Positions 29,754 to 38,220 of a DNA stretch of 64,000 nt are shown piece after piece. The notes below the pieces were generated by a model. It was not told where the DNA came from. It made no database searches and saw nothing but the letters and a program-made list of their open reading frames with translations. The stretch's first letter is position 1. Each line of letters opens with the position of its first letter. The translations under genes and the position numbers were made by a program. The DNA is taken from the NCBI RefSeq assembly GCF_001721295.1, contig NZ_MDDS01000068.1:1-64000 (forward strand). The letters are read 5' to 3'. Origin of the DNA: Sphingomonas turrisvirgatae (GTDB lineage Bacteria; Pseudomonadota; Alphaproteobacteria; Sphingomonadales; Sphingomonadaceae).

Positions 29754-30965
29754 ATGGCGACCTTGGCGACTGAACGCCCGACGACGGAACTGGATGATTT
29801 CCGAGAGGAAGTGCGCACCTTCCTCGCCGAGAATTTCCCGCCATCGCTGAAGGGCAAGGACAATGCCATGTCGGCCGTCGAAGGCCCGACGCAGGAGACG
29901 CCGGAGCAGGCCGCGTGGCGCAAGGCGATGGGCGCAAAGGGCTGGGGCGTGCCGACCTGGCCAAAACAATATGGCGGCGGCGGGCTCAATCGCGAGCAGG
30001 CCAAGGTGCTGGCCGAAGAGATGGCGCGCGCCGGGGCGTGGAACCCGATCGGCGGCATGGGCGTGATGATGTTCGGCCCGACCCTGCTGGAATATGGCAG
30101 CGAGGCGCAGAAGCAGGAACATATTCCGCCGATCGCACGCGGCGAGATCCGCTGGTGCCAAGGCTATTCCGAACCCAATGCGGGCAGCGACCTGGCCAAC
30201 CTGCAAACCTTTGCCGAGGATCGCGGCGACCATTACCTTGTCAACGGGCAGAAGACCTGGACGTCGGGCGGGCAGTGGGCTGACAAATGCTTCTGCCTCG
30301 TGCGCACCGACAAGACGCAGAAGCAGGGCGGCATCACCTTCCTGCTGATGGACATGGATGCGCCGGGCGTCGAGGTGAAGCCGATCCGCATGATCAGCGG
30401 CATGTCGCCCTTTTGCGAGACCTTCTTCACCGATGTGAAGGTGCCCAAGGAAAACCGCGTCGGCGAGGAGGGGCAGGGCTGGACGATCGGCAAGCGGCTG
30501 CTGCAGCACGAGCGCACGAACCTGTCGGGCGGCGGATCGGCGTTCCGCACGGCCGGGGTCTCGCTGGCCGACATCGCGAAGAAGTATGTCGGTGTGGACG
30601 AACAGGGCCGCGTCGCCGACCCCGACCTGCGCGCGCGGATCGCGAAGTGGGAGATGGACTGGCGCGTGTTCCAGCTGACCGCAATGCGCGTGATGGCGGA
30701 GAGCAAGGCGGTGGGCGGCGTGTCCGAAGTCTCGTCGATCCTCAAGACCGTGGGCACCAAGCTGGGGCAGGAACGCGCCGAACTGACGATCGAGATCCAG
30801 GGGCTGCAAGGGCTGGGCTGGGAAGGCGAGGGCTTCAGCGAAGCCGAGCTGACCGGCGTGCGCGCGTGGCTGTTTGGCAAGGCGACGACAATCTATGGCG
30901 GGTCGACCGAAGTGCAGAACAACGTGATCGCCAAGCGCATCCTGGGGATGCTGGATCATCAATAG
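29754..30965 (+). CDS. Acyl-CoA dehydrogenase, large subunit type
   Basis: 403 aa FAD flavoprotein oxidising an acyl-CoA to the enoyl-CoA. The ATG at 29754 has a perfect CAGGAGGG ribosome-binding site; upstream in-frame ATGs lack one. FAD/substrate motifs: CQGYSEPNAGSDLANLQT, VNGQKTWTSGGQWAD, and the C-terminal IYGGSTEVQNNVIAKRILG. In the last motif Gly (about residue 382) stands where medium-chain enzymes carry the catalytic Glu (YEG). Together with the smaller acyl-CoA dehydrogenase gene downstream this resembles heterotetrameric acyl-CoA dehydrogenases such as those of steroid side-chain degradation. The substrate is unknown. Confidence 0.92.
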   Translation: MATLATERPTTELDDFREEVRTFLAENFPPSLKGKDNAMSAVEGPTQETPEQAAWRKAMGAKGWGVPTWPKQYGGGGLNREQAKVLAEEMARAGAWNPIGGMGVMMFGPTLLEYGSEAQKQEHIPPIARGEIRWCQGYSEPNAGSDLANLQTFAEDRGDHYLVNGQKTWTSGGQWADKCFCLVRTDKTQKQGGITFLLMDMDAPGVEVKPIRMISGMSPFCETFFTDVKVPKENRVGEEGQGWTIGKRLLQHERTNLSGGGSAFRTAGVSLADIAKKYVGVDEQGRVADPDLRARIAKWEMDWRVFQLTAMRVMAESKAVGGVSEVSSILKTVGTKLGQERAELTIEIQGLQGLGWEGEGFSEAELTGVRAWLFGKATTIYGGSTEVQNNVIAKRILGMLDHQ

Positions 30966-30974
30966 CGGCCGCCG

Positions 30975-31049
30975 CTCCGGCGAAGGCCGGGGTCTCGCGC
31001 TGCAAACCGTGCGCTCGCCGCACGAGATCCCGGCCGCGCCGGGATGACG
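30975..31049. repeat. Palindromic intergenic repeat, family 2, copy b
   Basis: CTCCGGCGAAGGCCGGGGTC on the left and GATCCCGGCCGCGCCGGGAT followed by GACG on the right. It sits between the two acyl-CoA dehydrogenase genes, inside a probable operon, and could form mRNA hairpins there. Confidence 0.6.
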
Positions 31050-31060
31050 AGGGGAAGAAA

Positions 31061-32131
31061 ATGGCCGTTCTGACTGACGAACAGACGATGCTGCGCGACA
31101 TGGCGCGCGAATGGGCGAGCAACGAAAGCCCGGTGACTGCGTGGCGCAAGGTACGCGATGCGAACGAGGCGGCGGGATTCGATCCCGCGGCGTTCGGGAC
31201 GATGGCCGAAATGGGCTGGACCGGGATCATCATCCCCGAAGCGCATGGCGGCAGCGACTTCGGCTGGCTGAGCCTGGGCCTGGTCATCGAGGAACTGGGC
31301 AAGACGATGACGGCGAGCCCGCTCGCCGCATCGGCCGTCGCTGCCTCGGCGATCCTGCTGGGCGGAAGCGACGAGCAGAAATCGGCTTATTTGCCGCGCA
31401 TCGCGAACGGAGAGCTGGTCGCGACGCTGGCGGTGGACGAGGGCGGGCGCCACGATCCGGGCAAGATCGCCGCGAGCGTATCGGGCGGCAAGCTGTCGGG
31501 CGAAAAGGCGTTCGTGGCCGAGGGCGACAGCGCCGGGCTGTTCGTGGTGGCCGCTAGCGACGGTCTGTATCTGGTCGAGGCGGGCGAAGGGGTCAGCGTA
31601 TCGCGCCGGCATCTCGCCGATTTTCGCAGCCATGCCGCCGTGTCGTTCGACGGCGCGCCGGCGGCGAAGCTTGAAGCCGGTGGAGAACGGTTGCTCGACG
31701 CGGTGCTCGATCGCGCGGCGGTGCTGGCCGCTGCCGAAATGCTGGGCATGGCCGGCCAGTCGTTCGACACCACGCTCGCTTACCTCAAGCAGCGCGTGCA
31801 GTTCGGGCAGGTGCTGGCGACGTTCCAGGCGCTGCAGCATCGCATGGCGAACCTGTTCAGCGAGATCGAACTGATGCGCTCCGCCGTCGAGGCGGGGCTT
31901 GCCGCGATCGATCGGGGGGGCGACACGCGCGCCGCCGCCTCGCTGGCCAAGGCCAAGGCGAACGAGGTTGGCCATCTGATGAGCCGCGAGCTGATCCAGC
32001 TGCACGGCGGCATCGGCATGACCGACGAATATGATGCCGGCTTCTACCTCAAGCGCATGCGCGTTGTGGAGCAGATGTGGGGCAACGCGGCCTATCACCG
32101 CGAGCGGTTCGCGCGGCTGAGCGGCTTCTGA
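31061..32131 (+). CDS. Acyl-CoA dehydrogenase, small subunit type
   Basis: 356 aa, shorter than typical acyl-CoA dehydrogenases and divergent in the middle domain (AVDEGGRHDPGKIAASVSGG), where the usual FAD/substrate motif is poorly kept. The C-terminal helical domain has QRVQFGQVLATFQALQHRMA and IQLHGGIGMTDEYD. The pair of about 400 and 356 aa side by side is typical of alpha2beta2 acyl-CoA dehydrogenases, where each chain supplies part of the FAD site. The start ATG follows GGGGAAGAAA. Confidence 0.88.
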   Translation: MAVLTDEQTMLRDMAREWASNESPVTAWRKVRDANEAAGFDPAAFGTMAEMGWTGIIIPEAHGGSDFGWLSLGLVIEELGKTMTASPLAASAVAASAILLGGSDEQKSAYLPRIANGELVATLAVDEGGRHDPGKIAASVSGGKLSGEKAFVAEGDSAGLFVVAASDGLYLVEAGEGVSVSRRHLADFRSHAAVSFDGAPAAKLEAGGERLLDAVLDRAAVLAAAEMLGMAGQSFDTTLAYLKQRVQFGQVLATFQALQHRMANLFSEIELMRSAVEAGLAAIDRGGDTRAAASLAKAKANEVGHLMSRELIQLHGGIGMTDEYDAGFYLKRMRVVEQMWGNAAYHRERFARLSGF

Positions 32132-32222
32132 GGTAGCGCGCCCGGATGCGGCCGGTTTTGGATGGCGCTTGTCCAGCGACGAGGGCCCGCCTATCGGCCA
32201 ATGCGCCGATCGGGGGATCAAG

Positions 32223-33281
32223 GTGCTGAATAGACGCGAGTTGATGGTCGGCGGCGCCGCCCTGGCGACGTGGAACGCCGCGAGCGCCACTCGCGCGGTG
32301 GATGCGAAACGCGCTGCGATCGAGGCGGTCGCGCTGCCGGCAGGGTTCAACGGCGCGCTGGCATTCGGGCAACGAGGCCGGGTGTCGCATATCCGCTGCG
32401 TCGGCCTTGCCGATGTCGAGGCGCGGCGGCCGATCACGCGGCAAACCCAATATCGCTGGGGTTCGGCGTCCAAATGGCTGACGAGCGTGGCGGTGCTGCG
32501 CCTGACCGAGCAGAAGCGCCTGTCGCTCGATGCGCCGATCGGGCGCTATCTGCCGGAGCTGCCCGACGGGACTGGTCGCAGGGTCACGCTGCGGCACCTT
32601 CTGTCCAACACGAGCGGCATCCCGGACTTGCTGAGCCGCCAGATCGCAAGCGAGCCGCAATTGCGGACCTCTTCGGCGAGCGCCCAGGCCATGGTAGCGC
32701 GGTTCGCCGGGGGCGCGCTGACGTTCGAGCCGGGCGAGGGATGGGATTATGCCGCCTTGAACTGGGTAATCGTGGCCGCGATCGTCGAGCGGGTTGCAGA
32801 CGATGCCTTTCCTGCCGTGGTCAGGCGGCTGGTTTTCGAACCGCTTGCAATGTCGGGGGCCGGGTTCGCGCAGCCGGGTGAACCCGTGCTGCCACATCTG
32901 GCAGCGGCCTATGGCACGATCGCGCCGCCCGAGCGCAAGATCTCGGCTGCGCCCGGCTTCGTGGCGGCGACCGGGAACATCGCTGGCGGCGTGGATGACG
33001 CGATGCGCGCGGCCGACGGCATCTTTCACGGATCGCTGCTGTCCGCGACGTCGCGCAAGGCGCTGGTCGAGGTGCGCTGGCCGGACCAGAGCTATGCGCT
33101 GGGTGGCCGTGTCCGGTCGATCGATGGCGAGCCCTGGGCATGGGAGACCGGCAAGGTCGGCGGTTATCGCACGCATATTGCGCATCGGCTGGGTCGCAGC
33201 GAGACCATCGTGATCTTCAACACCACCGACATGGATCAATCGGCGATCGGTTCGTGGGTGAAGGCGATCGCCCAGGCGTGA
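32223..33281 (+). CDS. Exported serine hydrolase of the beta-lactamase/esterase family
   Basis: 352 aa from the GTG at 32223 (VLNRRELMVGGAALATW), which puts a Tat-like RRELMV signal at the very N terminus and has a GGGGGATCA ribosome-binding site. An earlier ATG at 32169 would add 18 residues before it. Class C-type motifs: SASK (nucleophile Ser and Lys) after YRWG, and LRHLLSNTSGIPDL. In the second motif the usual Y-x-N reads Y-A-A (WDYAALNWVIV). It is probably a periplasmic esterase, amidase or D-aminopeptidase. It follows the acyl-CoA dehydrogenase pair after 91 bp, so co-transcription is possible. Confidence 0.82.
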   Translation: MLNRRELMVGGAALATWNAASATRAVDAKRAAIEAVALPAGFNGALAFGQRGRVSHIRCVGLADVEARRPITRQTQYRWGSASKWLTSVAVLRLTEQKRLSLDAPIGRYLPELPDGTGRRVTLRHLLSNTSGIPDLLSRQIASEPQLRTSSASAQAMVARFAGGALTFEPGEGWDYAALNWVIVAAIVERVADDAFPAVVRRLVFEPLAMSGAGFAQPGEPVLPHLAAAYGTIAPPERKISAAPGFVAATGNIAGGVDDAMRAADGIFHGSLLSATSRKALVEVRWPDQSYALGGRVRSIDGEPWAWETGKVGGYRTHIAHRLGRSETIVIFNTTDMDQSAIGSWVKAIAQA

Positions 33282-33492
33282 ACCGCAGGGCGAGCGGCCG
33301 GTCGCTTCCGATCACGCTAGATCGCGGTGGCGGCGGCCGGGGCGGTCGTGCCGTGGTCCCTCCGGCCCGGCGCGCACGGTCATAAAGATATTCATTTCGA
33401 ATTATCGTTCAACATACCCGTGGCCGTCGCCGGCGCTCGTCGTGGGCGGCTGTACGGTGGTATAAGTAGCAATTCGCAACGCTTTTATCTGC
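33282..33492. other. Intergenic region upstream of the TonB receptor
   Basis: No gene recognised. Contains an AT-rich patch with an imperfect inverted repeat, GATATTC-N5-GAATTATC (33387-33406), possibly an operator. Confidence 0.45.
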
Positions 33493-33525
33493 TTGACCCG
33501 CTACCCGAATCCCGATCTATTCGAG
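33493..33525 (+). promoter_or_regulatory. Shared promoter-like motif, copy 3 (weaker)
   Basis: TTGACC at 33493 and TTCGA starting at 33520, the same 27-bp offset as in the copies at 28017 and 29622. The central part differs. It ends about 50 bp before the TonB receptor start. Confidence 0.4.
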
Positions 33526-33574
33526 TTTACGGTATGGAACCCGCGAAGTGGTCCAGCCGAGAGGGAGTGGATCG

Positions 33575-36541
33575 ATGAGAAAGCAGCTTTTGGGGGCGTG
33601 CGGGTTCACGGCGCTGGTGATCGCGGGTGTGACGCCGGCATGGGCGCAGGCCGGTGGTGAGACCGAGATCGTGGTCACTGGATCGCTGATCGCCGGAACG
33701 CCCGAGGATGCGGCGCTGCCGGTCGATGTGATCGGCGCCGAGGAACTGGCCAAGCAGGGCAATCCTTCCACGCTGGAGCTGATCAAGGCGCTGCCGAGTT
33801 CGAGCGCGTCGCTGGGTGACGCCAACCAGTTCGACAGCCGCTCGCAGGGCGCCGAGGGCATCGCGACGGTGAACCTTCGCGGCCTGTCGCCGCAGCGCAC
33901 GCTGGTGCTGCTCAATTCGAAGCGGCTGGCGACATCGGGCAACGGCGTGCCGGCGGTCGATATCAACCTGCTGCCGCAGGCGGCGCTGGCGCGGGTCGAG
34001 GTGCTGAAGGATGGCGCTGCCGCCACCTATGGCTCCGAAGCGATTGCGGGCGTGGTCAACTTCATCACCCGCACCAACCAGAACGGCTTTCAGGGCGGAG
34101 CCAATTACCGATTCGTCGATGGGTCGGACGGCGATGTCGATATCTCGCTGAGCTTTGGCCACACCAGCGACAATTTCCGGTTCCTGGTCGCGGCAGGCTT
34201 TCAGAAGCGCGGGCAGCTGATGGTCAAGGACCGCGACTGGGCGGTCAAGCCCTATGCCGAGAACCCGCAGGGCGGGTGGACTGGCGGCGGCAATCCCGGC
34301 AACTTCCTGTACCTTGGCATCACGCCGACCGGACCGGGCGCGATCACCGCGCCGGCGGCCGACGCATCGTGCGTGCCGCTGGGCGGCTTCATCGGCCAGG
34401 ACAACCGCTGCTATAACAACTATTCGGTGTACGATAACCTGGTCGAGCTGGAGAAGCGCGGGCAGGCATTCATGGATGTCGAGGTCGATCTGTCGCCCTC
34501 CACCACCTTCCAGGTGACGGCGCTGTATGGCGCGACGCGGGTGCCGCATTACCTGACCTCGCCCTCCTACCTGCTGACCCAGCCGCCATCGCCGGCCTCG
34601 GCTGCGGGGACGCCGTACGCCGCGCTCGCCGGGTTCCTGGCCAGCGGCTTCTATGTGCCGAACGAGAATCCGGGCCTGGTCGCCTATCGCGCGGCCAATC
34701 CGGGGCAGCCGGCCGGGCTGGGCGCATTGTTCCCGACGTTGCTCTATCGGCCGTATCTGCTGGGCGGCAATCCATCAACGCTGAACGATGCCGAAGAGCC
34801 GGGGTCGGCGCGCGGCATGCGCAAGAGCGAGAGCACGCGGATCACCGCCGAACTGCGCGGCAAGCTGGGTGACGAGCTCAACTGGAACGCCAATTTCACC
34901 TATCACAATTACTATCGCTACATCGACGGGTACGACAGCTTCGGCGATCGCGTGCAGCGCGCGCTGCTGGGCTTTGGCGGGCCGAACTGCACGGGAACCA
35001 CGCCGGGCGCCAATGGCTGTCTGTGGCTCAACCCGTTCGGCAACGCGATCGCGAGCAACCCTGCAACGGGGCAGACTAACACGCAGAATAACGGCCCGGC
35101 GAACAGTGCGGCGCTGACCGACTGGTTCTTCGTGCGATCGGCCACGGGCGTGACCACCGACCTGATCGTGGGCGAGGTGTCGCTGAGCGGCGGCACCGGC
35201 TTCAGCCTGCCGGGCGGCGAGGTGCAGTTCGGCATCGGCGGGCAGTATCGCGACATGTCGCAGCGCGGCCTTTATTACGCCAACAACAATCTGGTCACCA
35301 CGCCGTGCCGTGAGACGCCGATCAACGGCAATACCAATCCTGCGGCGTGCAGCGGCGGACGGCCGGCGACGGGCGCGCTCGGCTTCCTGGGCACCAACAA
35401 CAGCTATGACCTGTCCGGCAATGTCTGGGCGGTGTATGGCGAAATGCAGCTGCCGATCCTCGACACGCTGAACGTCCAGCTGGCGGCGCGCTACGAGAAT
35501 TACGGCGGGGCAACCGGATCGACCTTCGACCCGCAGATCCGCGCGCGCTGGCAGGTCACCGATTGGCTGGCGATCCGCGGCGGGTTCGGCACCACCTTCC
35601 GCGCGCCGCCGCTCAACATCACCGCGGCCGGTTCCGTCACGTCGCTGCAGATCATCGACACCGCATTCCGCCCCGTCGATGTGTTCGGCAATCCGAACCT
35701 GACGCCGGAATCGTCGAAAAACTATGGCGCAGGCATCCTGTTCAACGCCGGCGGCTTTACCGCGAGCCTCGACTATTACCGCTACGATCTGGAGGATGTG
35801 CTGGTCGCCGATCCGCTGATCGCGATGGTCAACACGCTGTTCCCGAGCACCGGCGGCAACACCTGCGCCACGAATACGGCCCTGGCGGCGCGGTTCACCT
35901 TCTCGACCGGGCCATGCACCGCCACGACCGCGCGAACCGCGATCAGCCGCGTCAGCACGCGCTGGCAGAACGGCGCCTCGATCACCAGCGAGGGGATCGA
36001 TGCGGTCGTCGGCTATCGCAGCAACGACCTGCTGGGTCCCGACAGCCGGTTCGGCATCGGCGCCAATGTGAGCTATGCCCTGCAAAATGCGATCAGCGAC
36101 ATTTTCGTCGAGGGAACGCTGGTCCAGCGCGGCTATGACGGTGTCGGCCTGCTGAACTATCAGACGACGCTGTATCCCGTGCCGGAATGGAAGGGGCAGG
36201 CGTATCTCGAACTCGGCTTCGGACCGGTCGATGCGCGCCTGACCGCCACTTACATCGATGGGCTGTACGATCAGCGCGCCGATGTGACGACCGCTGGCAT
36301 CTTTGGCCCCAACCCCTCGCTGGGCGGCGCGCGGGTGACCAACGGCGCCAATATCGGCAGCTTCACGACGGCCGATTTCACGATCCAGTGGGCGCTTACC
36401 GACCGCTTCACGCTGTCGGGCAGTGTCTACAACATCTTCGACCAGGATCCGCCCTTTGCCCGCGAAGATTATAATTACGAGCCGTTCGTGGGCAATCCGC
36501 TGGGCCGCAACTTCAAGATCGGCGTGAGCGCCAGGTTCTGA
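33575..36541 (+). CDS. TonB-dependent outer-membrane receptor
   Basis: 988 aa from MRKQLLGACGFTALVIAG (signal peptide), with a GAGGGAG ribosome-binding site. A TonB box-like stretch TEIVVTGSLI follows the signal. The plug domain includes LPVDVIGAEELAKQG, VNLRGLSPQRTLVLLNSKRL and VEVLKDGAAATYGSEAIAGV. The C-terminal barrel ends in the strand NFKIGVSARF with the terminal Phe needed for outer-membrane insertion. It imports a large or scarce substrate using the proton motive force. The neighbouring acyl-CoA and MFS genes suggest a lipophilic or aromatic compound rather than iron, but this is inference. A terminator follows. Confidence 0.94.
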   Translation: MRKQLLGACGFTALVIAGVTPAWAQAGGETEIVVTGSLIAGTPEDAALPVDVIGAEELAKQGNPSTLELIKALPSSSASLGDANQFDSRSQGAEGIATVNLRGLSPQRTLVLLNSKRLATSGNGVPAVDINLLPQAALARVEVLKDGAAATYGSEAIAGVVNFITRTNQNGFQGGANYRFVDGSDGDVDISLSFGHTSDNFRFLVAAGFQKRGQLMVKDRDWAVKPYAENPQGGWTGGGNPGNFLYLGITPTGPGAITAPAADASCVPLGGFIGQDNRCYNNYSVYDNLVELEKRGQAFMDVEVDLSPSTTFQVTALYGATRVPHYLTSPSYLLTQPPSPASAAGTPYAALAGFLASGFYVPNENPGLVAYRAANPGQPAGLGALFPTLLYRPYLLGGNPSTLNDAEEPGSARGMRKSESTRITAELRGKLGDELNWNANFTYHNYYRYIDGYDSFGDRVQRALLGFGGPNCTGTTPGANGCLWLNPFGNAIASNPATGQTNTQNNGPANSAALTDWFFVRSATGVTTDLIVGEVSLSGGTGFSLPGGEVQFGIGGQYRDMSQRGLYYANNNLVTTPCRETPINGNTNPAACSGGRPATGALGFLGTNNSYDLSGNVWAVYGEMQLPILDTLNVQLAARYENYGGATGSTFDPQIRARWQVTDWLAIRGGFGTTFRAPPLNITAAGSVTSLQIIDTAFRPVDVFGNPNLTPESSKNYGAGILFNAGGFTASLDYYRYDLEDVLVADPLIAMVNTLFPSTGGNTCATNTALAARFTFSTGPCTATTARTAISRVSTRWQNGASITSEGIDAVVGYRSNDLLGPDSRFGIGANVSYALQNAISDIFVEGTLVQRGYDGVGLLNYQTTLYPVPEWKGQAYLELGFGPVDARLTATYIDGLYDQRADVTTAGIFGPNPSLGGARVTNGANIGSFTTADFTIQWALTDRFTLSGSVYNIFDQDPPFAREDYNYEPFVGNPLGRNFKIGVSARF

Positions 36542-36554
36542 AGCTGTTCTGGCT

Positions 36555-36594
36555 GAGGCTCCGTCGCGCGGGGAACGCGGCGGAGCCTCTTTTT
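36555..36594 (+). terminator. Rho-independent terminator of the TonB receptor gene
   Basis: GAGGCTCCG pairs with CGGAGCCTC, with an inner CGCG/CGCG pairing, followed by five T. It starts 13 bp after the stop codon. Confidence 0.92.
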
Positions 36595-36620
36595 GCTTCG
36601 GTTTGCGCCGAAGGGCGGCA

Positions 36621-36693
36621 CCGGCCCGTTCCTCCCACCCGGCCACCCAAGGCAGCCTATTCTGGATGGGCGCCGGGTGGGGGAACGGGCCGG
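36621..36693. repeat. Long palindromic element, family 1, copy 3
   Basis: CCGGCCCGTTCCTCCCACCC on the left pairs with GGGTGGGGGAACGGGCCGG on the right. The loop contains TATTCTGGATGGG, two changes from the TATCCTGAATGGG of copies 1 and 2. The base T/A change in one arm is matched in the other (GTTCC with GGAAC), which supports selection on pairing. Confidence 0.85.
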
Positions 36694-36724
36694 CACCGCA
36701 AACTCAACTGAGTACGAGGTGCGT

Positions 36725-38008
36725 ATGGTGAGCGTTCCAGCGACGGACGAGGTGGCGCTCAAACGGCGCGGGTTCACGCTGGCGCTGCTCACCGCAGCCT
36801 ATTTCTTCAGCTATATGGACCGACAGATCCTGGCGATCCTGCAGGAGGATATTCGCCGCGATCTGTTGCTGAGCGATACCCAATTGGGTCTGCTTGCTGG
36901 CTTTGCCTTCGCGATCTTCTACGCGACACTGGGCCTCCCGGTGGCGCGGCTGGCGGATCGCGGCAATCGCGTCAACATCATCGCCATCGCGCTGGCGCTG
37001 TGGAGCGGGATGACGGCGGTGTGCGGGCTGGCGCAGAATTTCGTGCAGCTGCTGCTGGCGCGGATCGGCGTCGGGATTGGCGAAGCGGGGTCGAGCCCAC
37101 CGAGCCATTCGATCATCGCCGACCTCTATCCGCCCGAGAAGCGCGCCGGGGCGATGGGCATCTATTCGCTGGGCGTTGTGCTGGGCGCGGCGGGCGGCAC
37201 GATGATCGGCGGCACGTTAGCGCATTTCTATGGCTGGCGCGTCGCGATGTTCGCGGTCGGCGTGCCGGGCATTCTGCTGGCCGTGCTGATCAAGCTGTTC
37301 GTCGTCGAGCCGCGGCGCGGGCTGTCCGATCCGACCCAAAGTGCCGCGAGCCACGGCGATATGCCGGCGTTCGGCGAAGGGTTCCGGTCGCTGTTCGCCA
37401 ATCGCGCGGCGGTGCACCTGGTGATGGGCGTCACCATCACCTCGCTGATCGGCTATGGCCACACCGCCTTCGGGCCGAGTTTCATGATCCGGTCGATGAA
37501 CCTCGACAAGCTGCAGATCGCGTCGATCGTCGCGCCGGTGGGTGCGGTGGCGGGCACGCTGTCGGCAGTGGGCGGCGGGTGGCTCGCCAACTGGGCGGCG
37601 GCGCGCTGGGGGCTGCATACGCAGGCCTGGCTGGTGCTGGCGATGAAGGCAGTGGGCCTGCCGCTGTCCTTCCTGTTCTTTGCGTCGAGCGATCCTTGGG
37701 TCGGTGTGCCGATCTATTGGGTGTCGATCATCCTGGTGAACTCGTATCTCGGCCCGACCTTCGCGCTGATCCAGGGGTTGGCGCCGCTGCGGATGCGAGC
37801 GTTGTGGGCGGCCGTGACGCTGCTGGTCATCAACCTCATTGGCCTTGGGCTGGGTCCCACGCTGATCGGGGTGATCAGCGACGCGCTGAAGCCCACGTTC
37901 GGCGTTGAGTCGCTGCGCTGGGCGATGCTGACCTTCGCTGCGGCGACGCCCTGGGCGCTGTTCCATTACTGGCGCGCGGGGGTGTGGTTGAAGCGGCGGG
38001 GGGCGTAG
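36725..38008 (+). CDS. MFS transporter, spinster-like
   Basis: 427 aa with twelve predicted spans. Starts MVSVPATDEVALKRRGFTLA; the first span ends YFFSYMDRQILAILQ, and the loop LPVARLADRGNRVN is the MFS signature. VGIGEAGSSPPSHSIIADLYPPEKR is typical of the spinster/sphingolipid-transporter-like group common in sphingomonads. The substrate is unknown. Separated from the TonB receptor by a terminator and a palindromic element, so it probably has its own promoter. Confidence 0.85.
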   Translation: MVSVPATDEVALKRRGFTLALLTAAYFFSYMDRQILAILQEDIRRDLLLSDTQLGLLAGFAFAIFYATLGLPVARLADRGNRVNIIAIALALWSGMTAVCGLAQNFVQLLLARIGVGIGEAGSSPPSHSIIADLYPPEKRAGAMGIYSLGVVLGAAGGTMIGGTLAHFYGWRVAMFAVGVPGILLAVLIKLFVVEPRRGLSDPTQSAASHGDMPAFGEGFRSLFANRAAVHLVMGVTITSLIGYGHTAFGPSFMIRSMNLDKLQIASIVAPVGAVAGTLSAVGGGWLANWAAARWGLHTQAWLVLAMKAVGLPLSFLFFASSDPWVGVPIYWVSIILVNSYLGPTFALIQGLAPLRMRALWAAVTLLVINLIGLGLGPTLIGVISDALKPTFGVESLRWAMLTFAAATPWALFHYWRAGVWLKRRGA

Positions 38009-38063
38009 GGTTGGAGATGCCGCGGCGTGATCCGGCTCAGGTTGATGCCGCTGTCGCCTGGCC

Positions 38064-38160
38064 CAGTACCGGGATCCGATGGGCCGCAAGCGTTGAGTTG
38101 CCGTTTTGGGCGCTATGGCTCAACTGCGCGGTGGATCCCGGCACAAGGCCGGGATGACGG
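38064..38160. repeat. Palindromic intergenic repeat, family 2, copy c
   Basis: The left part CAGTACCGGGATCC and the right part GGATCCCGGCACAAGGCCGG followed by GATGACGG are inverted and match the core of the other copies. Located downstream of the MFS gene, with the TonB-C-domain gene converging from the other side. Confidence 0.65.
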
Positions 38161-38220
38161 AAAGGCGGAACGGCAACCAACGAGCCCATAGTTGCCTTAT
38201 CGCATCAGAGCTCAGCGACT

